From the NCBI GenBank assembly GCA_905221605.1, contig CAJNDS010002683.1:1-62000 (forward strand): a DNA stretch of 62,000 nt. The letters run 5' to 3'. The notes below the pieces were generated by a model. That model made no database searches. It saw nothing but the letters and a program-made list of their open reading frames with translations, and was not told the DNA's origin. A program made the translations under genes and the position numbers. Shown in pieces: positions 11,801 through 20,800 of the stretch; position 1 is the stretch's first letter; each line of letters opens with the position of its first letter. Origin of the DNA: Symbiodinium natans. Its lineage: Eukaryota > Sar > Dinophyceae > Suessiales > Symbiodiniaceae.

Positions 11801-14800
11801 AGAGCTCTCGGTTTAAAGTTTTGGCGGTCTGGAGATGCATGGTTTGGGTTCAGAGTTCAGGGCGTACGGTTCTATGTACGCAGGTTTTTTTTTGGGCCCA
11901 TGCTATTCCCTCCCCCTTCCCGCCGCCGCCTGTTGTGTGGCGGTGGAGTCTGGGGTTAGGGCTTGAGGGGTCAAAAGGATCTCTGGGTCATGTTTTAGAT
12001 TTTAGAGTTCTAGGCCTTCAAAGGGTTTGTTTATAGAATTCAGGTTCAGGAGTTTAATTTAAGGGCTGATGGTGTAGGGCTTGAGGGCTTAGTGAGGCAT
12101 GGGTGGGGATACCATGGGGGTGGGGGGGGGGGGGGTGCATACCAAGACCCGTGGACACCCAAGATTGGGTTTAAGGGTTTTGGCTTCCGAGTGCGCTCGG
12201 GCAGAAGGCAGAGTGATGCACGTCGGAGCCCAGTTACCCCTATACCCCAAATCGTATTCCTACGATGGCGCAACCGTTCGACCTATAGAGCCCCCACAAG
12301 TTGCAAACCCTACTAACATCTGAAAACCCTACAATCCCTGGCGCCAAACGGTAAACCCCAGGCCCTATAAACTCACGCACAAACACGAAAAAAGCGCAGG
12401 CAGGCGGCCAGTAGTTGCTGCAATCGGCGAACCTTTTGGCACACATGGCGCCTGGACCCATGGCCTGGTCGGAATTTACAAATTGAAGGGTCTTGACTTC
12501 CTAATTATACTATAACTAGACCCCAGAGTAAGGTAGGAATAAAGCGGGTGCCCGTTTTGCTTTGAAGGGGCGTATAAGGGAACCCTCCAAACAGGAATAA
12601 GGGCCTAGTCTGGGTCCTAGATAAAGTACGATTGGTGTTGTCGCGGTTGTGGTTCTCGTTGGCGCTTGGGGTTTCAATCGGGCTCTTTCGTCGTTCCCAT
12701 TTAGGGTCGTGCAAAGGGATTTGGGGTCTTTGGGGCTTTCCATCGAGGATACGTAGCCCGAAACAAAACTAGCAGATTGTAACCCCAGAACTACAGGGCC
12801 CGAAACCCTAAACCTCAACCCCTAAGAGATGGAAGTTGGGTTTAGGGATTCGGTTTGTTTGGTTGTTGAACTCTGCCAGACCTCCCTTAACAACAACTCT
12901 TTCCACTGTAGCACATCAAACCAACCCTCCCCTCCCCCCCCCCGCCCGCCGCCCCCTCACGAAGCCCAGCAAAAACTCGGGGCGTCCTGCGCTGGCGGCC
13001 AGAAACTCTCCCCACCGAAGGCTTTGCCCTGGGCGTACTGGTTGAAGGTCAGGTTTCCACGGCCCAGCTGATTGATGTACTCGGGCTTGTCGAAGGGATG
13101 GAACGTTGCTAGCGTCTTCTCATTGTGTACCTGGGCTGTAGGGCTCATAGGGCTCATTACAGGGGTTAAGATCGATGGAAGGTTGAGCGTTGAGAAATGA
13201 AAGTATTCCTTACGGCTTCGAGAGCCCGAAAAGCGCCAACAATTTGGACTGTCGCTTGTTTTTTTTGCGTTTTAACTGAAGGTGTGGTTCCTGTTGCAGT
13301 TCGTCTTCCATTCCCTAACAGAACACCATAATACAACCAAAAGCGAGCTGCCGTTTTGAGTCTCAAGTAAGGTAGGATTCCTTAGGGGTTTTGGTTGCCT
13401 AGACAACTCAAAATAACCCCATGGACCCTCAACCACAAGCAGCAGCGATCCCCCCCCCAAGTTTCACCATTTGCCCTGGGAGCTGTGCTGGGACTTCGTC
13501 TACCCAGTCTTTACGAGCAAATCTCCTGCCTAGGGTTTGGAGATTTCGGTACGGGGTTCAGGCTTCAGAGGCCTATAGGCTTTGGTAATTAGGGTTTATC
13601 ACGAAACCTTACAGTATGAAACTCAGAGCCTAGAGCCCTAGGCTTCTTTGGCAGCTCCTGGCAGAGTCTGTCGAATTGGGCCTAAACGCTGTAGAGCCTA
13701 GCATCCTGAACCCCACGCAAAACTCTGAGCCTGATCCCCTTCCTGGCAATGTTTTGTAGACCCTGAACTCTACAGGTTTTAGGCTACAATCTTTTGGATT
13801 TATGGCTTCTGGTTGAGTGTGTAGGGCAAAAGCCTCAAACTCAAGATTCGGAAGCCCCACGTACCTTTTTCTTCATGCAACCCCGACAAGCGTTCCACGC
13901 TCTCGTCTTCAGTCCCAATACTAGGCTGCCTGGCACCTTGAGAATACATGAAGGGTGCTGTGCCATTTACTGAATAGGATTCTTTAATGAACCGTCCTAC
14001 GTAGCCTACTGAACTCCCAACCCCATGCCTTAAACCCTCAAGAGCCAGGTTGCAGGACCGACATGATTCAGGACGATGTCGTAGACGAAGACCTTTCAAG
14101 AAGGCCTACACCCCCCTAAACCCTAAACCCATGTTAAAGCCTCAACACTGGCCCTGAAGCAACAAAAAACACCAGAAACCCCTCAGCCCCCTGAGCCTCA
14201 AGAGCCCTAGAAATGAGCCCTGAGCCCTGAATCCTCAGCAAAAAATCGGTGCCAAATCAACCGCTTTGTGGCCATGTCCCGGCGGTGGAGCTCATCAGAC
14301 AAGGCCTTCAGCTCCTTCGAGGGCTTCGGAAAGGCTTCTTGATTCCGGGTTGGCCCTTGAAACCATCTGACGAGTGTTCCTAAAGAGGATCCTAGCCCAA
14401 CAAGGGAAAGCATAATAGTCAAAAGGCCTACCTAGTTATCATGTGGGTGAAACCCAGGGTTCGGGCTAAGGCTAAGGGCCTAGAGGGTGTAGGGTCCTAC
14501 CACCTGAAGCTATACAGCCCCGATCTTGCACGATTCCGGCAGAGCGCTGAAGCGTCTTTCGCCAATAGTCCTGAGCCTTCCACATGAAGCTGTGTTTTGG
14601 GCATGAGGCTCCTCGACGGGTCTGAACAGCCCTTAACAAATTGAATGGCCCCGACCAGAACACGGATCACAAGAAGAGCCAAACATAGCGTCGAATAACG
14701 AAGGAATCCCGAACCTAGTCGGGAAAATGCATATAATCTCACAACATTCTCATCGGGATGGATCGAAAACCGCAGCTACAGCACGGTCCAGAATTCGATG

Positions 14801-17800
14801 GCACCAAACGGGATCATAATTTGGAGCTCCCCATATGTGGCAATGTGCATCTTCCGTGGCGAGACACTCGCTGAAACTTACGTACGGAACCATCCACGAA
14901 CAAACATCGCTTTCTATCTCGCAGTTCTGTCCGCATGCTTGCATACAGGCTTATTCAGGATTCAGGGCACTTAGGGCTGAATGAAACTTGAAAAGCCTGC
15001 CACGAACAAAAAGTCGGCTGATGACATTCACATTCTGGGAATGGTCTCGGAAGACCAGGGTTCAGGGTGAATATTCAACTATTGAACTCCTGCTCCGTCC
15101 CGAAGTTCGGGTCGATCTTGTAAATGTCCTGGCGATGACGCCGTGGGTTGGTTCTGCAATGACTAGGTCCTGGAGTGACCTAAGAATCGAAAGAAAGAGT
15201 GCTGTGTTTTTTGCTTCCCTAAAACGGAGAGAAAAAAAACCGTGTACCACAATGGAATAAGGGCAAGGCACCAATTCCTGTTTTATGGAGTTTAGAACCG
15301 GTTTCTATGGCCGGGGCTTGCGGGTGTTGGTCCTTTGCCCAGTAGCCGTAGTTGCCGAAGCCACTCTGGCCATCGGGGTCGGGGCCGTAGAACCTCATCG
15401 ATTCATAAAGCCCGGATGGAAACTTTAGGGTTTAGGGCCATCATGTGCAACCAAATTAAATTAGCTTAAGGTCGTTTGCCAAAAACGCGGTTTAGGAGCT
15501 GCATCACTGCCGGCGTTATCCAGATGCCTTCGAAGCCTCGGACTCGCTGTTTAGGGAGAAGAGGGGGTCTCGCAGATTAAAAGCGGTCAGTTCGCGGACA
15601 AAAAAAAACGTGTACTACAGACCTCGATGCTCAGTGTACCCGAAAAGGTGTCTTGCATTCATGGTACCTTCTGTGCAAGGCCTTCAGGTTAGAGTCATGC
15701 TCGGGGAATGCTGCAAAGCCACGCACCAGGCCTCCTTTTCTGCACCGTGTGCATGAGGGGTAGCGAGTTTGGCGCCGGGGGCTGTACAGGGTAGATTTGG
15801 AGATGTTCGCCTGGGGCGACGGCCTCCGAAAGCTGAAAGAACTTTCTGTTCCCGGCGCCGCTGTGCCCTGGCATGGGCACTGCGATATCCAAGCGCCAGG
15901 ACCAGCCGGGGCAGTGTCTGCGCCAGCGCTCCGGCCAGCTGCTTGGATGTAAGGGTTTGTCAGGCACGAACCCATTGCCGCAGCAAGGGCCACGCCAACC
16001 AGCTCCAAGGAGCCAAAATCAGCCAAAACTCAACGAATTCCGTATTGTCGAAGGCCCTAAACGGTTCCATCCGAGGAAGGAAGAACATGCAGCTCAGACC
16101 CCCACAGTGGCCTTCGCGGGCTCTCCCTCATCGTTCTCCTGACACAACCGCCAAACAAGAATTCCTGAACACTCAGAAACCCTGACATGTTGCAACGTGG
16201 TAACATGGCAGAGACGCCCTTGAAATCCCTTGAACGTCGAAGCCCTTAGACACTAGCGGCATCCCACCCGCACCCTTGACTAAAGCTTTGCCACCATCTC
16301 CAGATATCTCCAGCTTGCGAAGAACAAACATCCATAGACGAAGCCCTGAAACCAGCAACGAGCTGAGCAACCCGAACTCCTAAGCCCTGGCCTTGGACTT
16401 CTCGAGGTTGACCAAGTCCGGCTGCTCCGGACTCAGCCCCTGGCAGGGTCCACTTCTTGCAGACACTTATAGAGACTGTCTTCAGACGATCCCTATCCGC
16501 ATTGGCAGCTTTGGCAGTTTTGGTGCATGGAAAATCCCGAAAGCAGGTGGCCGTGCTGCGGGGCAGCTGTTTGCAAACATCTAGGAAAGAGAGCCCCCGC
16601 AGCGCCTTGCCGTCCTCCTCCTCAGCTGGGAGGCTGTCCAGCAGCTCCAGTTCCTCCTGCGTGAAGAGGAAGCGCATGGCCTGCAGATGGCATGCAAAGC
16701 TGGGGGGGCTTAGCTGAGCGGGTCTTTATATCTTGAGGAAAAGCGGACCCTTGCGCCAAGATCTTGCCGATTCTTGTCCCCTGCCTTCCGGATGATGGCC
16801 AGGGAAGCCATGAAGAAAGGGAAGACAACGGAAGTCTCCTTGATGGCTTTGAGACCGTACAAGATGCCGAGGCAGACCACCTGGCAAGAAGAACAACTTT
16901 AGGCTGATGCCCGCCGCGTGGGCATGTGCTCACTAAGTTGACACCGCCAATGCCGCAGCAAGCGCTCGCTGCGAGCATGCATCTAGATAGAAGATAGATC
17001 ACTCCTTGAGCGGAGTCAGAGCAGACAGTGAAAACCGAACGGGAGGAGGGGAGAAGAAGCCCCGTGCAAATTAGACAAAGCAATGCAGTATTTGCAGCTT
17101 TCTTCGAGCCCGGTTGCACGTGCAACACGGACGGCCGGAAGCCCAAAAAGGACCCTAAGTGCGATTTCAGCAGAAACCATCAAGCATCGTAATTGATTAC
17201 CTTTGTTGCAGGACAAATTTCCTAACATGGCAAGCCCATATCAAGATTTCTTCATCATCCCTTCGCCCAGAGGGCCAAGCCAGGGGCGGATCACCTCCGC
17301 GCCAATCTTAAGCCTCTTAAGCTGATGCCGCCGCGTAGCTCGTGCTCATTAAGTTGGCGCCGGCCAAGTCGCAAGTGCTCGCTACTACCGGTAGCATGCA
17401 TACAGAGAACAGGAAAGTGAAACAGGACTAAGCACCTCGCAACGCAGCGGCAGACAGACAGACAGGGAGGGAGGGAGGGAGAGACAGAGGGAGAGAGATG
17501 CGCACAATTGAACACAAGCTCGGACATCACCCTTAATCCCTTCCCCTAATATTAAACGGCTCCCCCCCCCCAAAAGGAAACTGAAATGTGCTTTTATTGT
17601 TAGGGGGAGGTTTTTGTCCAAATGTCACGTTTGGGGTCCAGAGGGTTTAGGGTCTAGGCTGGGAAGGGAGGGAAGGGAGCTTCAGGATGTTGGTTGGCTT
17701 GCGGGTTTTGGGAGCCCCTAAACCCCCCCCTAAGCCGGAACAGCGTTTAAAAGGCGGGGTCGGTTTCGGCAGGATTTTCTGGAAAGTGTTCTTATAATTG

Positions 17801-20800
17801 GGGGGGGGGGGGGGGGGGCGTTTAGTAAAAGTGGGAAGGGATTAGACTGGGCCAGCTTTCTAGCAACTAGGCCCTGACTAGGCCCCTATAGGCTGTAGGC
17901 TGTGGACGTTCGCTACAGTAGTTGCAACCCCAATCAATCTTCCAAAGCCCACCTGCCTGCACCAGGGTGTAGAGGTGCACGCGGCGGATGGGCAGCTTCT
18001 GGATGTAGTGGTACTGTGGGTACTTTGCCGGGTCCCAGATCAGCCACAGGAAGAGGCGATCGAAAAGGTTGTTGCCGGTCAAGCTTGCGATGCCCATGTA
18101 GAAGAACACACCCTGCAGCACGGCCCGCGGCAGGAATTTCAGCGCCGGCGCCAGGAAGAGCGCACAGCCAATAAGCACGTGAATCAGAAAATTCGTCGCG
18201 CGTTGCTCCACGACCTTGCTCGGCACCTTGCGCTCGCCCTCCGGCAGCTGCTTCACCTCATAAGTGGTCAGCGAGATCACGTGCGTGATGCTGGGCACTG
18301 TCGAGGCCACCGACAGAGGCAGGCCCAATACGGCGCAGACCGGCAGCGTCAAAGCTCCCCTGACAAACCTTAAACAACTGTTCTTTGCCTTGTAAAAAGT
18401 ATTCTCTCTGACCCATATAACGGGAACCTGCTACAAATTTAACATGATTCTTGCAAGAGCTTGCCAAAAAACAGATCCAGATGATAGCCTGGCCCCTTCT
18501 GCAGGTTGTTGGAAGGCCTGTTCACGATCACAGACGTGAGGTTCTGGTCCAGGTAACCCAGCACGGCGAAACCAATTGCCTAGACACAAGAGCAATCTAG
18601 GAATTAAAAGGGTGCCCTTCTTGGTTTAAAAAGGGCGTATAATAGGCCTACAAGGGAACCTAACCGTAAAGAAGAATGAAGGCCTACTCTACTCTGGGTC
18701 TAAGTTGCTGGAAGTATCGCGTAAGCAATGGCCCAGGCCGGGAAGTCGCGCTCGATGCCCATCGGATTAACGACCCAGGGCCGCTTGCTGCCATCCGACA
18801 AGACGAGGTTCGGGGAGAAGTCCGCGTCGACGCTCAGCATCCTCAGGTTCGTGTCACTGGAGTAGATCGCTGCCAGGGCCGAGGCCGTGACCAGGGAGAT
18901 GGTCACTGCGAAGTTGGCCATGAGGTTGCGGATGGGCCGGAGCAGCCAAGGCGTGCGGCGGAAGTGGGAGAGGTAGGTCGCCAAACCAAAAGTGTACATG
19001 AAGAGCAGGGCCTCGACACATTTCAACAAACTTGGCAAATCTTAAAAGATGCCACAGTCGGGGACCCGGAAACGTGCACACCCTAAGAGCAGGGCCTCGA
19101 ACATGGCACTGGTCAGGCTCATCTTGTTCTCCGAGAAGTTCTCGATTATGGGCCTGCGCCCCGGAATGGTCAAGGGTTGATTGGGCACGCCACAATGTTT
19201 CAATTAGGCCGTCTACACTTATAAAATTTGCTGCCGGGCCTAACTCCGTCGATGATAAAGATCAAAGAAATAAGGCCCGCGAAGATGTCTTCCGAGAACA
19301 TGGTCACATGCTTCATGAGAGCACAAAGGTCGAAGACCGCGACCAAAATGGTGAAAAGCGAACACCACATGCAAACCCAGAAGTAGAAGGGCATGAACTC
19401 CACATCGGCACCCACAGCCATGTCATACACCACGAGGGTGTAAGCCAGGAAAGGACCGGTCGCTCCGAGGATGGACAAGGGCTGCCCTGCGAAGGTGGAG
19501 AAGATCACGCCAGAGACGGCTGTCGACATAATCATCTCCAGCACTCCGAACTGGCCATTGGTGCCGTCCAAGAAGCGGCTTCCGAAGGTGATGGCGGGCG
19601 CCAAAGCTGCGATGAAGAGGTAGAGAATGGACGACAACGATTTTTGGAAGTTCTCCGGCTTGAACGCATCCGTCCAGTCGCTCGCGTAAAGCGGCAGCCG
19701 CCTACGCAAGTCCAGCCTCAGGCCTCCAGCAATCCTCCCAGTAAACTCCAAGGGCCCGTAATCCTTCTTGGCCGTGTGGTTGATATAGCCGGACTGATTG
19801 CGGATCACTGCCTCGGCCTCGGACATGGCTGCGATGCTCAGAAGGGGCTGCGGTGGGGCGGATGTTCAGGGTTCGAGCCGCTGCGTGGCCTGCATCGATA
19901 CACGTGTCACGCACTCGCCCCGGCTTGGTACCTTCTGTGCAAGGCCTTCAGGTTGGAGTCATGCTCGGGGAATGCTGCAAAGCCACACACCAGGCCTCCT
20001 TTTCCGCACCCTGTGCATGAGGTTCTACAGGGTAGTTCAGAGGTGTTTGAACCAGTTGCTGCTTCGGTTTGGGGGTTGGGGTTCAGTGGCGCTTCAACCC
20101 TGAACTTCCAAAATCGAAGGTTTAGTGTTGAGGCTTATAAGGTCTTAGAATGTTTTGAGATGTTTTGAGTATATCCGGACATCAGACCTGACCGGCTGCA
20201 CCATTCACCCTTCAGAGCGCCAAGCCCTACGTGCCTCTTAAGGGTGCACTTAAGGGTGCTGTTCGGTAGACCCCAACCCGAAACCCCATAACCCCTAAGC
20301 ACTCCTACCAAGTCCGAAGCACCCATGCCCTGGATGTAGTCCAAGTGTTGGGTGATGCCCTTGATGGTGCCGTTGCCTTGGAAGGTCCAGTTGGGGTTAT
20401 TTAGATTTTGGATCGGGGGCCTCAGATATTGCAGATGTCGTCAGAAGTCCACCGGTGTTCGGACTTGGGCCCCTTTGCCTAGGGGGGGGGGTTTCGAGAG
20501 GGCTTATGCTTGTTAGATTTGTATAGCGTAGAACAAGGAGGCCGTAGAAAGACCGACAAGCTGCGGAAGAAAGCCGGAGATTTCATCTGGAGTTGCCGGG
20601 ACTTTCCTAGGGGAAGGTGGCCCTTGAAAAGATTTCGGAACCTCACTACCCCTACTACCCCGAAATAGCTTAAGGTCGCCTTCTCACGTCCAAGGCCGCA
20701 GTCGACGCGAATCCAAGGACAGTGCCATAGCATCCGTTCTTTGTTGAACGCAACTATCCAGTCTTGAGTTTGTCGCAAGTAGGGGACAAGATGCAGGCAC

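Larger units (their letters stand above)
15537..20322 (-). other. Amylase intron hosting the whole SLC4 gene
   Basis: A 4786-bp GT-AG intron between LDYIQGM and [12 protein letters not shown]. The split Gly codon (G plus GC) shows the two exons belong together. Everything from the SLC4 start to its tail lies inside, on the same strand, so the two transcripts overlap physically. Confidence 0.75.

Noticed and set aside
14472-14944. Additional amylase exons in the open frames here
   Set aside because: The exons at 15128-15090 and 14314-14273 join directly in frame and the translated sequence here has no GH13 similarity.
19032-20168. 378-codon plus-strand ORF
   Set aside because: It is antisense to the conserved SLC4 exons and has low-complexity composition; a shadow frame.
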